In this document: piece after piece, positions 53,097 to 62,436 of the stretch
How positions within the stretch are numbered: the first letter of the stretch is position 1
How the letters are laid out: each line of letters opens with the position of its first letter
NCBI RefSeq assembly: GCF_029914245.1
Contig: NZ_JARYZI010000002.1
Location: 248,001 to 312,000 of the forward strand
Source of the DNA: Fusibacter bizertensis
GTDB taxonomy: Bacteria; Bacillota; Clostridia; Peptostreptococcales; Acidaminobacteraceae
DNA length: 64,000 nt
Reading direction: 5' to 3'
Made by a program: the position numbers and the translations under genes
Notes under the pieces: generated by a model
What the model saw: only the letters and a program-made list of their open reading frames with translations
Told to the model about the DNA's origin: nothing
The model's database searches: none

Positions 53097-56003
53097 TTAT
53101 TTGATAATTGAATGGTCCAGTAAGAAGTTGTGAAATGACTCTAAGCCACTAAACACTGTGTCACAGTTACTTAATACTGTTTTTGAACCAATCCCCATAG
53201 GTGTCATCCCCGCTGCTTTGATACTTTCAATTCCTGCATATGCATCTTCTACTCCGATACAGTAACCAGGGGTGATTCCTAAAAGCTCACTCGCTTTTAA
53301 AAAGATATCCGGTTCTGGTTTGCCATTCTCTATGCTAGCAGGGTCAACTACTACATCAAAGTAAGCGGTTATACCCATCGCTTCTAATAAAAAAGGTGCA
53401 TTTTTACTTGCGGATGCTAAAGCAATTTTGATGCCTTTTTCTCTAAGTTCTGTCAATAGCGAGACAGCACCGAGCGATAAATTTTCAGGCGTATATCCTT
53501 TGATCAAATCAAGGTAGAGATCATTTTTATGATTTGCCAAATCGACTTTTTCTTCATCAGTATAGACCTCGTTAAGATTGCCGTAAGTGAGTACAATTTC
53601 AAGTGAGTCTAGTCGTGAAATACCACGGACCTTATCTTCTAGCTCATCGGGCACCTCAAAACCAAGTTCACTTGCAAGCATCTTCCAAGCTTCAAAATGT
53701 GCTTTACTTGTTTCTGTTAACACACCATCTAGATCAAACACCACTGCTTTTACAGGTGGTTTTACAGTCTCTACATAGTGCATTCTGTCCCAAATCTTCA
53801 CATAAATCCCCTCACCTTCTAATAGTTCAAGTTTGGTTTCATCACCAATCGTGACTTTGAGTAGTCGTCCTTGGTAGTTAAGCTTAAAACTAAACTCATC
53901 CCAACTCGTTGGTTTCTGAGGTCTTAAAATGATGCAATCTTGGCAAATCCTAAGACCAGCAAAGCCCGCTGTTACACTTAAAATCGATCCTGCCATATTT
54001 GCCATATGAAGCCCATCTTTGGTGTTCTTATGGGTATCTTTTAAATCAAGCATCAAAGATTCACTAAAATATTCAAAAGCTTTATCATTAAAACCACATC
54101 TAGATGCCATGATGCCATAGATGCATGTCGATAACGAACTATCATGAGTAGTGATGGGCTCATAATAGTTAAAGGCGTTTTTGATATCGTCTTCTGTAAC
54201 ATACTGTTCTAAGAGCATATGCGCAAGTAAGGTATCTGCCTGCTTAAGGATTTGATGTCTATAAATCGTTAAGGGATGATAGTTTAAAAGCAGTGGCCGA
54301 TGAGAAAAAGCTTCTTCATTTACTGGCCACATTGGCTTAGTCAAGAACGTATCATCCTGTGCATACATTTTATGTGTTTCATCATAGAGAAAAAACATTT
54401 TTTCAGAAGCTGTCTTCATGGCTCTTAGCTCAGCATAGTTAATATTAAGTCGATTTACCAGGTCCTCAAAAAGATGTTTTACTGACTCGTGTTTACTACT
54501 ATCAAGTAACTTGTACATCTTATAAGTCCACTCGAGGTGATACTTCGCCATGGCGTTTGTATAGTAATTGTTATTGACTAAAGCAGTATATTCATCAGGA
54601 CCGGTTACTGTATGAATCTGAAAAGTACCATTGTGATAGTCACCAAGGTCCATCCAAAGTCTTGCTGTTTCTAAGATCACTTCAAAACCTTTTTCAGCCA
54701 TAAATAGTTCGTCATCTGTATAAAGATAATACTGGATAAAAGCGTATGCAATGTCTGCATTGATATGATATTGCGCAGTTCCAGCTGGAAAGTAACCCGA
54801 ACACTCTATACCTGAGATTGTACGCCAAGCATAAGCGGCGCCTTTAATATGCCCTAGTTGTATTGCCCTCTCTTTCGCAAAAGGTAAAATACTATGTCTA
54901 TAGTTTAGAAGTGCTTTTGCTTTTTCAGGTTGGTTCATCTGAAGTACTGGTAAGATATAGATCTCTGTATCCCAGAAATAATGACCTTCATACCCCTCAC
55001 CTGATAAACCTTTCGCTGCTACGTTTGAAAAGCGATCCACACCAACTGACTGTAAAAGATGAAATTGTTTCATTCTAAGTGCCAGTTGTGCTTCTGAATC
55101 CCCTTGAATCTCAATTCCTGAATGATACCAGAAATTATCTAGAAATTCTTTCTGAAGCTCTAAAAAATAATCATAATCGTATGAATCATATTTTTCTAAA
55201 AGCTCTCTAGCGCGGTCAAGTGGTGAAGAAAATCTCAGTCCATCTGTAAATACACACTTTTTCTCAAGCCCTACATGTCCATACGCTTTTACATGTGTGA
55301 AAAGCTTACCTTCGTGTTTATGGTGTTCAAGTGTACCATATAAGGTGTGTAAAATTTTGTGTGATATAGCAACAGCTTGCTCTATATTGGTCGTTGCTGT
55401 TCGCATCGAAGCATAGACTACTTGGTCATAACCAACTAGTGATAAAAGAGACATAAGCTTAGTATGACCTTGACCTATACGTGGATCTTTGGGGTTGCTA
55501 TAGTTCTCGACCTCTGTATCACAAAGGCTGATAAACTCTATTTCACCATCATATTCAACTTCGATTTTATAAAGTAAAAAGTTAACATGTTCAAGTGATG
55601 CTAAACGTCTAAAGCTTATCTCAGCACTTTTACCTATGCTTGTAAAATAACGATAAGTACGTGTTGTCTCACCGGTTTGAAAATCTAGTGTTCTATGATA
55701 ATCCGTAAATTTACCATCTAACAAGTGCACGCGTTCACCATCCAGATAGATCTCACAAGTTTGCGTATCTAGAACCCTAGGTTGACGATCTTGTTCCGTG
55801 GGAAAACCATACGCCATTTCAGCATGAATCATAGGGATACGGTCATAAAGACCGTTGATATATGTGCCGCGTACACTTTCTCCAGAGACATAGCCTTCTT
55901 CAAAACTACCACGCACCCCTAGATAACCATTCCCAATCATATATAGACTTTCTTCTAGTGCCTGTCTTGAAACATTATAAATATTGGATTTCAATTTCCA
56001 CAT
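53097..56003 (-). CDS. GH65 disaccharide phosphorylase fused to beta-phosphoglucomutase
   Basis: The 968-residue protein is a natural fusion. Residues 1-~750 are a glycoside hydrolase family 65 phosphorylase: N-terminal beta-sandwich ('GNGYLGVRGSFEEGY'), (alpha/alpha)6 barrel with 'GHYFWDTEIYILPVLQMNQP' and catalytic-acid motif 'TVTGPDEYTALVNNN' (~485-500). Residues ~755-965 are a HAD-type beta-phosphoglucomutase with 'VFDLDGVLTETSKAHF', 'ALASASKN' and 'GVEDAYAGIESIKAAGM'. The first half would release beta-glucose 1-phosphate from an alpha-glucoside (maltose, trehalose, kojibiose or nigerose cannot be told apart), and the second would turn it into glucose 6-phosphate. It is the last gene of the LacI-controlled operon. 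Confidence 0.92.
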   Translation of the reverse strand: MWKLKSNIYNVSRQALEESLYMIGNGYLGVRGSFEEGYVSGESVRGTYINGLYDRIPMIHAEMAYGFPTEQDRQPRVLDTQTCEIYLDGERVHLLDGKFTDYHRTLDFQTGETTRTYRYFTSIGKSAEISFRRLASLEHVNFLLYKIEVEYDGEIEFISLCDTEVENYSNPKDPRIGQGHTKLMSLLSLVGYDQVVYASMRTATTNIEQAVAISHKILHTLYGTLEHHKHEGKLFTHVKAYGHVGLEKKCVFTDGLRFSSPLDRARELLEKYDSYDYDYFLELQKEFLDNFWYHSGIEIQGDSEAQLALRMKQFHLLQSVGVDRFSNVAAKGLSGEGYEGHYFWDTEIYILPVLQMNQPEKAKALLNYRHSILPFAKERAIQLGHIKGAAYAWRTISGIECSGYFPAGTAQYHINADIAYAFIQYYLYTDDELFMAEKGFEVILETARLWMDLGDYHNGTFQIHTVTGPDEYTALVNNNYYTNAMAKYHLEWTYKMYKLLDSSKHESVKHLFEDLVNRLNINYAELRAMKTASEKMFFLYDETHKMYAQDDTFLTKPMWPVNEEAFSHRPLLLNYHPLTIYRHQILKQADTLLAHMLLEQYVTEDDIKNAFNYYEPITTHDSSLSTCIYGIMASRCGFNDKAFEYFSESLMLDLKDTHKNTKDGLHMANMAGSILSVTAGFAGLRICQDCIILRPQKPTSWDEFSFKLNYQGRLLKVTIGDETKLELLEGEGIYVKIWDRMHYVETVKPPVKAVVFDLDGVLTETSKAHFEAWKMLASELGFEVPDELEDKVRGISRLDSLEIVLTYGNLNEVYTDEEKVDLANHKNDLYLDLIKGYTPENLSLGAVSLLTELREKGIKIALASASKNAPFLLEAMGITAYFDVVVDPASIENGKPEPDIFLKASELLGITPGYCIGVEDAYAGIESIKAAGMTPMGIGSKTVLSNCDTVFSGLESFHNFLLDHSIIK

Positions 56004-56040
56004 GTAAAACTCCTAAACGTGTTACTTGTAAAGTAGTGAC

Positions 56041-57126
56041 TTAATAAACCAGAGACTCCTCTGTTTCTAGATCAAATAAGTGTAATTTTTCAGAATCAAA
56101 TACTGTATATATATCATCTCCAAGCTTAATACCGCTTGCAGCTTCAGTTTTTAAAATATAGCTTCTTTGTCCAATTTTGAAATACACATTGAGGTCACTA
56201 CCCAATAGTTCGGTAACTTCAACTTTTGCTGAAATACCTTCTTGACTGTTACTAATTTTGATGTCTTCAGGTCTTATACCCACTGTAACTTCTGCAGATT
56301 CTTTGCCTTTTTCTTTAACGGCTTTCATCATTTTCTCACTCAGTTTAAATGTGTGGTCTTCTACTTCTACAAACTTACCATCTACTATTCTTCCAGGGAA
56401 AAAGTTCATCTGAGGCGCACCGATAAATCCAGCTACAAACAAGTTTGCAGGAGAATTATAAATCGTTCTAGGATCAGCAACTTGCTGCACTAAACCATTG
56501 TTCATGACACAGATTCGCGTACCCATAGTCATGGCTTCAGTTTGATCATGTGTCACGTAGATAAACGTAGTTTTCAAGTCATTATGAAGTTTGATCAGTT
56601 CTGCACGCATCTGCACCCTAAGTTTCGCATCTAGATTTGAAAGTGGCTCATCCATAAGGAATACTTCTGGTTTTCTAACGATTGCTCTTCCAAGTGCAAC
56701 ACGTTGCCTTTGACCGCCTGATAATTGTTTTGGCTTTCTTTTTAATAAAACCTCTATATCCAAGATCCTCGCAGCCTTTGTAATTCGTTCGTCAATCTCA
56801 GCCTTTGGTGTTTTCTTAAGTTTTAAACCAAATGCCATATTATCATATACAGTCATGTGAGGATAAAGTGCATAATTTTGAAACACCATTGCTATGTTTC
56901 TATCTTTTGGTGAAACATCATTTACGATTTGATCACCAATTTGCATCTCGCCACTTGTTATCTCTTCAAGCCCAGCGATCATTCTAAGTGTCGTTGTTTT
57001 ACCACAACCTGACGGTCCTACTAAGATCATAAATTCTTTATCAATAATCTCAAGATTGACATCTTTAACTGCATGAAATCCATTGGGGTATTTTTTGTTT
57101 AAGTTACTAATTTTTACGTTAGCCAT
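56041..57126 (-). CDS. msmK: MsmK/UgpC-type ABC transporter ATPase for sugar uptake
   Basis: The protein has 361 residues from the ATG at 57126 (GGAGGG upstream). It has Walker A 'GPSGCGKTT', signature 'LSGGQRQRVALGRAI', Walker B 'VFLMDEPLSNLDAKL', and a C-terminal TOBE/MalK-type regulatory domain (~235-360). It energises CUT1 sugar importers at the inner face of the membrane and fits the two permeases and lipoprotein encoded upstream in the same operon. Confidence 0.93.
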   Translation of the reverse strand: MANVKISNLNKKYPNGFHAVKDVNLEIIDKEFMILVGPSGCGKTTTLRMIAGLEEITSGEMQIGDQIVNDVSPKDRNIAMVFQNYALYPHMTVYDNMAFGLKLKKTPKAEIDERITKAARILDIEVLLKRKPKQLSGGQRQRVALGRAIVRKPEVFLMDEPLSNLDAKLRVQMRAELIKLHNDLKTTFIYVTHDQTEAMTMGTRICVMNNGLVQQVADPRTIYNSPANLFVAGFIGAPQMNFFPGRIVDGKFVEVEDHTFKLSEKMMKAVKEKGKESAEVTVGIRPEDIKISNSQEGISAKVEVTELLGSDLNVYFKIGQRSYILKTEAASGIKLGDDIYTVFDSEKLHLFDLETEESLVY

Positions 57127-57144
57127 TCTCAACCCTCCAAAATT

Positions 57145-58083
57145 CTATAATAATTCTTCCAGTGCTGTTAATGCACCGTACTTTGAACAAACCTTTGCTG
57201 CTATACTCGCTGCAAAAGTAGCCGCTTCTTCCATAAAACTTTCATTTTTCACACTGATCTTAGGTGACCCTGTTAAACTTAATTTATAAAGCAAAGCACC
57301 TATAAAAGCGTCGCCAGCACCTGTTGTATCCACTACTTCTGCTTTTACTGCTGGTACATGGATCTGCCACTCTCTATTGAAGAGTAAGGCCCCGTTTGCG
57401 CCTAAGGTGATGGCGATGGTTGCATCATACCTCTCTTTTAGGTTTGCCGCCATCTCTTCTACGTTACTCTTTTGTGTTACTAAAAAGGCTTCTTCGTCAC
57501 TTAATTTTATCAAATCAGCACTTTCCATAAAATAATGAATCTCTTTAACAAACTCATCTTTCCGCTCATGCCAAAATGCACTTCTATAATTAGGGTCAAA
57601 AGTGATACAATCAGCTCTCTTAAGACTTTGCTCTAGTAATGTTTTATATGTGTTCTTAAGTGCACCCTCTAAGAAACTTGTTGCCGCTCCAAAATGGACG
57701 ATACTAGTTTCTTTCATCTGACCTTCTGAGGGCAAATCTGAGCTACAAAGGTCAGCATCAGCACCCCTTACAAATATAAAATCTCGCTCACCATTTGATT
57801 CTATTGAAACAAATGCTAACGTCGTTGCTTTTTCAGATCGTTTTAGGAACTGGGTATCTACTCGGTGAAATTTTAATGTATTTTCAAGAAAATCTCCAAA
57901 TCCGTCTTTTCCAACACTGCCACAAAAAAGGCTATTCCCTCCCACAGCTGCAATGGTACATGCTACATTAGCAGGTGCGCCACCTGCTTTTTTAAGGAAA
58001 TTACTTTGCCCTTCTATGTCGGTATCATTTGCTTCACCGATAAAATCGATTAATAATTCACCGATACATAAGACATTATCCAT
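57145..58083 (-). CDS. PfkB family carbohydrate kinase, fructokinase-like
   Basis: The 312-residue protein carries PfkB signatures: N-terminal 'CIGELLIDFIGE' and 'GGAPANVACTIAAVGG', and C-terminal 'VVDTTGAGDAFIGALLY' with the catalytic Asp of GAGD. It resembles bacterial fructokinases (ScrK type). In this operon a fructokinase would match a sucrose-derived fructose product, but other sugars are possible. The ATG overlaps the region of the LacI stop with a 2-base gap, so they are coupled. Confidence 0.9.
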   Translation of the reverse strand: MDNVLCIGELLIDFIGEANDTDIEGQSNFLKKAGGAPANVACTIAAVGGNSLFCGSVGKDGFGDFLENTLKFHRVDTQFLKRSEKATTLAFVSIESNGERDFIFVRGADADLCSSDLPSEGQMKETSIVHFGAATSFLEGALKNTYKTLLEQSLKRADCITFDPNYRSAFWHERKDEFVKEIHYFMESADLIKLSDEEAFLVTQKSNVEEMAANLKERYDATIAITLGANGALLFNREWQIHVPAVKAEVVDTTGAGDAFIGALLYKLSLTGSPKISVKNESFMEEAATFAASIAAKVCSKYGALTALEELL

Positions 58084-58085
58084 AA

Positions 58086-59105
58086 TTACTCCTCGCTTTT
58101 TCTAATGATTGTGCTCTCTCTTACCACCAATTGATGTTTAAGAATCTGCTGGTGAAATGGGGCGAGATCTTCTGCTTCTTCTATCATCTGTACGAGCGTC
58201 TCAATCGCTATACGACCATTTTCTTCAAAAGGTTGTTTGACAGTTGTAATTGAAGGTGAATACATCCTTGCGATCTCAACATCATCAAACCCTATAACTG
58301 ATAGGTCTAAAGGAACTTTCAACCCTTGCTCTGATGCATACTTAATTGCGCCAACAGCCATAAGGTCACAAGCACAAAACACTGCAGTTACTCTCTGAGA
58401 CTTGGAAAGAAGCATCTCCATCCCGTGGTAACCGTCATCAAAGGAGTACCACCCTTCTGCGATGAGGTTTTCTTCATAAAGTCCTGCTTTAACAAGCGTA
58501 TCCCGATACCCCTCGAAACGTTCTTTACCTGACTGTGGATCCGTTAATGGTCCTCTAATCATGCCGATCTTTTCATGTCCAAGGTCTATAAGGTACTGTG
58601 TCGCTTCACATGAAGCTTTATAGTTATCTATCCTAACAAATGGTATCGACTCTGCAAAGCTATCCGAGCCTACCATGACGATTGGCTTACCAAACGCTAA
58701 CATGGCCTCATAAAACTCTGAATTACCATGATCTGTAACTAGAATTAGACCATCGACTCCTTTGTCTTTTAATATGTGTATATGTTGTATCTTCATCTCA
58801 ATGTCAAAATCAGTTGCTGTAATCAGTAGTGAATAGTCTAAATTTCTAATATAAGATTCAATACCTGCAATAATTCTAGAAAATACTGGATTTGATAGGT
58901 CAGGGATGATAATTCCGATCAAATGAGATTTTTTCAGTGATAGACTTCTAGCAACTGCATTGGGCTTAAAGTTTGTATCTTCTATCACGGCAAGGACTCT
59001 TTTTTTTATCTCTTCACTTACGGGTTTAGAATTATTCAAAACCCTCGAGACCGTTGCTTTTGATACACCGGCTCTTTTTGCAATCTCATTGATAGTAACT
59101 TTCAC
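58086..59105 (-). CDS. LacI-family transcriptional regulator
   Basis: The protein has 339 residues from a GTG at 59105, preceded by GGAGG at 5 bases; in-frame ATGs further up overlap or precede that site. It has the LacI headpiece 'TINEIAKRAGVSKATVSRVL' (1-25) and a periplasmic-binding-protein-like sugar-sensing core. It most probably represses the operon by binding GAAACCGGTTTC at 62413-62424 and may act on the inverted repeat just before its own gene. The inducer is presumably the transported sugar or its phosphate. Confidence 0.93.
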   Translation of the reverse strand: MKVTINEIAKRAGVSKATVSRVLNNSKPVSEEIKKRVLAVIEDTNFKPNAVARSLSLKKSHLIGIIIPDLSNPVFSRIIAGIESYIRNLDYSLLITATDFDIEMKIQHIHILKDKGVDGLILVTDHGNSEFYEAMLAFGKPIVMVGSDSFAESIPFVRIDNYKASCEATQYLIDLGHEKIGMIRGPLTDPQSGKERFEGYRDTLVKAGLYEENLIAEGWYSFDDGYHGMEMLLSKSQRVTAVFCACDLMAVGAIKYASEQGLKVPLDLSVIGFDDVEIARMYSPSITTVKQPFEENGRIAIETLVQMIEEAEDLAPFHQQILKHQLVVRESTIIRKSEE

Positions 59106-59133
59106 ATATACCTCCATAACAATTCTCATCTAA

Positions 59134-59148
59134 ATTAGTTTTACTAAT
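59134..59148. promoter_or_regulatory. Inverted repeat upstream of the lacI-type gene
   Basis: ATTAGT and ACTAAT (59134-59139, 59143-59148) are separated by 3 bases. It lies between the permease stop and the regulator start and could be a second, weaker operator. Confidence 0.3.
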
Positions 59149-59158
59149 ATAGACTATA

Positions 59159-60019
59159 TCACTTGATGGAGCCTGATACCATACCTTTGATGATGTGTTT
59201 TTGTCCAATGATGAAACCTACGACAATAGGAGCAGCTGCCATAAGTACTGCGGTCATAATCAAGTCCCACTTCTTGACAAAGGAACCAGCAAATCCTGCA
59301 ATAGCTAGTGGAATCGTTTGAACATCTTGACCTATACCTAAAATTAGGGATGGCAACAAGAAATCATTCCAGATCCAAATTGCATTTAAAATACTGATGG
59401 TTACAAATATAGGTTTCAAAATCGGTAATATAATCATAAAAAAGATCTGAGGTTTAGAGCATCCGTCAATCAGTGCTGCTTCTTCAAGTTCAAATGGTAT
59501 CGACTTTATAAAGCCATGGAACATGAAAACCGCAAGAGGCGCACCAAATCCAATGTAGGTGAAAATCATTCCATACAAAGTTCTGAGCATCTTAACACCT
59601 GAAACCTCATAAATATTTCTAAACAATGAGACCAGTGGAAACATAACAACTTGGAAAGGAATGATAAGTCCACTGATAAATATTAGAAAAATAATTGTAG
59701 AACTTCTTGATTTTCTTCTTACCAACACCCATGCTGCCATCGCTGAAAACACAGATATAAATATCAATGAAAACACTGTTATAATCACCGAATTATAAAC
59801 ACTTGATGCATATTTTACACTTGGACTTGTCCAAATGGTCTTAATATTGGTAAAAAGTTGCGACCATTTTTGCGGAAATGAGATTGGATCTGTGATAATC
59901 TCAAGTGATGATTTTGCAGAATTGATAACAACGATAAAAAATGGAAATATGGTGATTAAGAAAAGCAATAAAGTAATGAACGTTAATGACCATTTCACAA
60001 ACTTCTTTTTAGATTTCAT
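59159..60019 (-). CDS. ABC sugar permease, MalG type
   Basis: The 286-residue inner-membrane protein has six hydrophobic segments and the EAA loop 'FELEEAALIDGCSKPQIFFM' (~175-195) that docks the ATPase. It pairs with the permease at 60019-60924, sharing one base (stop/start overlap). Together with the SBP and MsmK it forms a CUT1 importer. Its stop is followed by the lacI-type gene. Confidence 0.92.
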   Translation of the reverse strand: MKSKKKFVKWSLTFITLLLFLITIFPFFIVVINSAKSSLEIITDPISFPQKWSQLFTNIKTIWTSPSVKYASSVYNSVIITVFSLIFISVFSAMAAWVLVRRKSRSSTIIFLIFISGLIIPFQVVMFPLVSLFRNIYEVSGVKMLRTLYGMIFTYIGFGAPLAVFMFHGFIKSIPFELEEAALIDGCSKPQIFFMIILPILKPIFVTISILNAIWIWNDFLLPSLILGIGQDVQTIPLAIAGFAGSFVKKWDLIMTAVLMAAAPIVVGFIIGQKHIIKGMVSGSIK

Positions 60020-60924
60020 TACATTTCCACCTCCTTCTTCTTGTTATAATAAACCTGTGCGATAGATACTACTGAAAGGACTAAGAAAAAGATAATTGCC
60101 CTTGCTTGACCTTCAGCCATATTGTTGTACTTAAAGGCGACGTTATAGATATGCATCGCTAAGAGTTCTGTGGAATTTACCACCGTGCCTTGATAAATAT
60201 CCGTCGGTCCACCGTTTGTAAGCGCAACGATAATATCGTATTGTTTAAATGAAGTAACAAGTGTTAAGAATGATGTGATTGTAAATGCTTGTGCTATCAT
60301 TGGAATCGTAATATTCCAAAGTTTCTGCCAGAAATTCGCGCCGTCAATTTCGCTAGCTTCAAGAAGTTCTTGAGGTACATTGAGTAGTGCTGCTACATAG
60401 ATCATCATAATATAACCTGCATACTGCCATGTAAATGCTAATATTAAACCAAAAAGTGTAAGCGTTGGGTCAGCAAGCAATAACAATTCTTCCAAGAAAT
60501 TGATACCAAACAAGCCACCAATCGCTGGTATGACACTTTTAAAGATAAATTGCCAAATATACCCCAGTACAAGCCCACCAATTAGATTTGGTACAAAAAA
60601 ACCAGCTCTATAAAAGTTCTTAAATTTAATCTCACGTGTTACTAAAAATGCAAAAGTAAGTGAAACGAGGTTAATAGAAATCACGCTGATTAATGTAAAA
60701 ATAAAAGTCCTTATGAATGAATACTGAAATGCTAAGTTGGAAAACATCGATTTGTAATTGTTGAGTCCGACCCAATTTGGTTTAACCCCTGCAATAGCAG
60801 TCCAATCTGTCATCGAATAATAAAGTCCCATAAAAAACGGCAAAATTACTACGACGATAAACGAAATGAGAGCTGGAGCAAGAAACAACCAAAACACGAG
60901 TTTATCTTTAGCTTGTTTTTTCAT
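60019..60924 (-). CDS. ABC sugar permease, MalF type
   Basis: The 301-residue inner-membrane protein has six hydrophobic segments and the EAA loop 'LLEASEIDGANFWQKLWNIT' (~193-212). GGAGAAAC-like sequence precedes the ATG. It follows the lipoprotein gene across a strong terminator (61033-61062), which should make this gene less expressed than the lipoprotein. Confidence 0.92.
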   Translation of the reverse strand: MKKQAKDKLVFWLFLAPALISFIVVVILPFFMGLYYSMTDWTAIAGVKPNWVGLNNYKSMFSNLAFQYSFIRTFIFTLISVISINLVSLTFAFLVTREIKFKNFYRAGFFVPNLIGGLVLGYIWQFIFKSVIPAIGGLFGINFLEELLLLADPTLTLFGLILAFTWQYAGYIMMIYVAALLNVPQELLEASEIDGANFWQKLWNITIPMIAQAFTITSFLTLVTSFKQYDIIVALTNGGPTDIYQGTVVNSTELLAMHIYNVAFKYNNMAEGQARAIIFFLVLSVVSIAQVYYNKKKEVEM

Positions 60925-61032
60925 AGTTTCTCCTTCTCACGATATAATAAAAACAAATGTTAATTCATAAGCTAGAACAAGATTCGCACATTAAGTACGT
61001 TCTTTTATCACAACTGTGCTGCTATTTGATAA

Positions 61033-61062
61033 AAAAAAGGGTGTTAATTAACACCCTTTTTT
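61033..61062 (-). terminator. Intercistronic terminator between the lipoprotein and permease genes
   Basis: AAAAAAGGGTGTTAA pairs with TTAACACCCTTTTTT as one long palindrome. It has T/A runs on both strands. It would let only part of transcription continue into the permeases. Confidence 0.85.
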
Positions 61063-61081
61063 AATTTAATATCATCATTGA

Positions 61082-62326
61082 TTACTTAAGTTCAGCAATC
61101 TTAGCTGCTATTTGATCAATGAATTCTTGCTTAGTAAGGTCTCCTTTTGCAAAGCCTTCATATACTGGTCCAATAGTTCCCATTCCAAAATTATCAGGCA
61201 TGTCATTTTGTAACCAAGTATACGCTTTACCTTTTGCTACCCATTCAGCTACATTCGCTGAAAGTGGCGTACTAGGCTTAAGTGTAACATTTGTAAATGC
61301 AGGTACCATCTTCGCTTCATTTACCATGTACTCATGGCCCTTAACATTAGTTGCCATATAATTTAAGAAATCTCTAGCAGCTTGTGAGAATTTACTATCT
61401 TTATTGATGACATAGAAAGAAGGTGCGCCAATAAAGATACTATCCATCGTTCCCTTTACAGATGCATGTGGCGCAAATGCCATTGGGAAGTCAACGCCGT
61501 TGTCTACCAACCACGGATCAATCCAGTTGCCTTGATGGATAAATACAGATTTTTGAGTTGCATACTGACCAACTTGTGCATCATAGTTACCTGTTAATAA
61601 AACAGATTTGTCTGCATATTGGAATAAAAGTTCAACCCAATCAGCATATTCAGTCAATCTTTGCATATCTGCTTCACCTTTAAGTAACTTATCTAAAACA
61701 GTAGTATCTCCATATGGAAGACCAGCAGATAAATAACCGTTAAAGTTGTGTAGACCAGTTACCCATCTCATATCAGGACCAGCTGCCATAGCAACTACTG
61801 AATCAATGCCCAACTCATCTTTCATACCATCGATTTTTTCAAAAGCTGCACGATAGCCCTCTTGAGAATTTAATGACGCCGGATCTACGCCAGCTTTAGC
61901 CAATAAGTCTACATTGTATGCCATCCCCCACGCTTCAACAGCTACAGGGAAACCATAAACTTTACCATCAACTTTAAACTCAAGATCAGTTAAATCAATC
62001 CAAGCATCACCTTCAAAAGTTGAAAGTTTGCTCTCCCAAACTTTGTACCCGCCCATACCTTCGATGACAAAGATATCTGGTTGACGGTCTGATTGAAATT
62101 CCGCTTTAAGTGCATCTGCATAAGGTGTATCACCACCAGCAGTTTTGACAGTTACTTTCACACCAGTTTCTGCTTCATAAGCAGCAGCGAAAGCCGTCAA
62201 TTGATCATTGATCTCAACCTTGTTTTGATAAATTACTACCTCTTCTGGATCTTCTTTTTTGGCACATCCTGCGAACATTGAAACAACTAGCACCATTACC
62301 AATAATAAAGCTAAATTCTTTCTCAT
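61082..62326 (-). CDS. Sugar-binding lipoprotein of an ABC importer
   Basis: The 414-residue protein starts with a lipoprotein signal peptide; the lipobox is 'FAGC' with Cys at ~21. The rest is a family-1 extracellular solute-binding protein ('VKTAGGDTPYADALKAEFQS', late 'YVINKDSKFSQAARDFLNYM'). It is anchored to the outer face of the membrane and captures an oligosaccharide for the permeases. It is the first gene behind the operator-bearing promoter at 62406-62434. Confidence 0.93.
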   Translation of the reverse strand: MRKNLALLLVMVLVVSMFAGCAKKEDPEEVVIYQNKVEINDQLTAFAAAYEAETGVKVTVKTAGGDTPYADALKAEFQSDRQPDIFVIEGMGGYKVWESKLSTFEGDAWIDLTDLEFKVDGKVYGFPVAVEAWGMAYNVDLLAKAGVDPASLNSQEGYRAAFEKIDGMKDELGIDSVVAMAAGPDMRWVTGLHNFNGYLSAGLPYGDTTVLDKLLKGEADMQRLTEYADWVELLFQYADKSVLLTGNYDAQVGQYATQKSVFIHQGNWIDPWLVDNGVDFPMAFAPHASVKGTMDSIFIGAPSFYVINKDSKFSQAARDFLNYMATNVKGHEYMVNEAKMVPAFTNVTLKPSTPLSANVAEWVAKGKAYTWLQNDMPDNFGMGTIGPVYEGFAKGDLTKQEFIDQIAAKIAELK

Positions 62327-62405
62327 TTTAATCCCCCTTTGGATTTTATTAAGTTCACCTTTTGATACTATACCCAGACAATATTCTGATTAATCTGTTA
62401 ATTCT

Positions 62406-62434
62406 ATTATAGGAAACCGGTTTCACAATTGCAA
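62406..62434 (-). promoter_or_regulatory. Sigma-A promoter of the sugar-uptake operon
   Basis: On the minus strand TTGCAA (62434-62429), a 17-base spacer and TATAAT (62411-62406). The operator fills the spacer. The lipoprotein ATG is ~80 bases downstream. Confidence 0.85.
62413..62424. promoter_or_regulatory. LacI-family operator inside the promoter spacer
   Basis: GAAACCGGTTTC is a perfect 12-bp palindrome with the central CG typical of LacI/CcpA-family sites and lies between the -35 and -10 elements, so binding would block RNA polymerase. The operon encodes a LacI protein. Confidence 0.8.
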
Positions 62435-62436
62435 TA

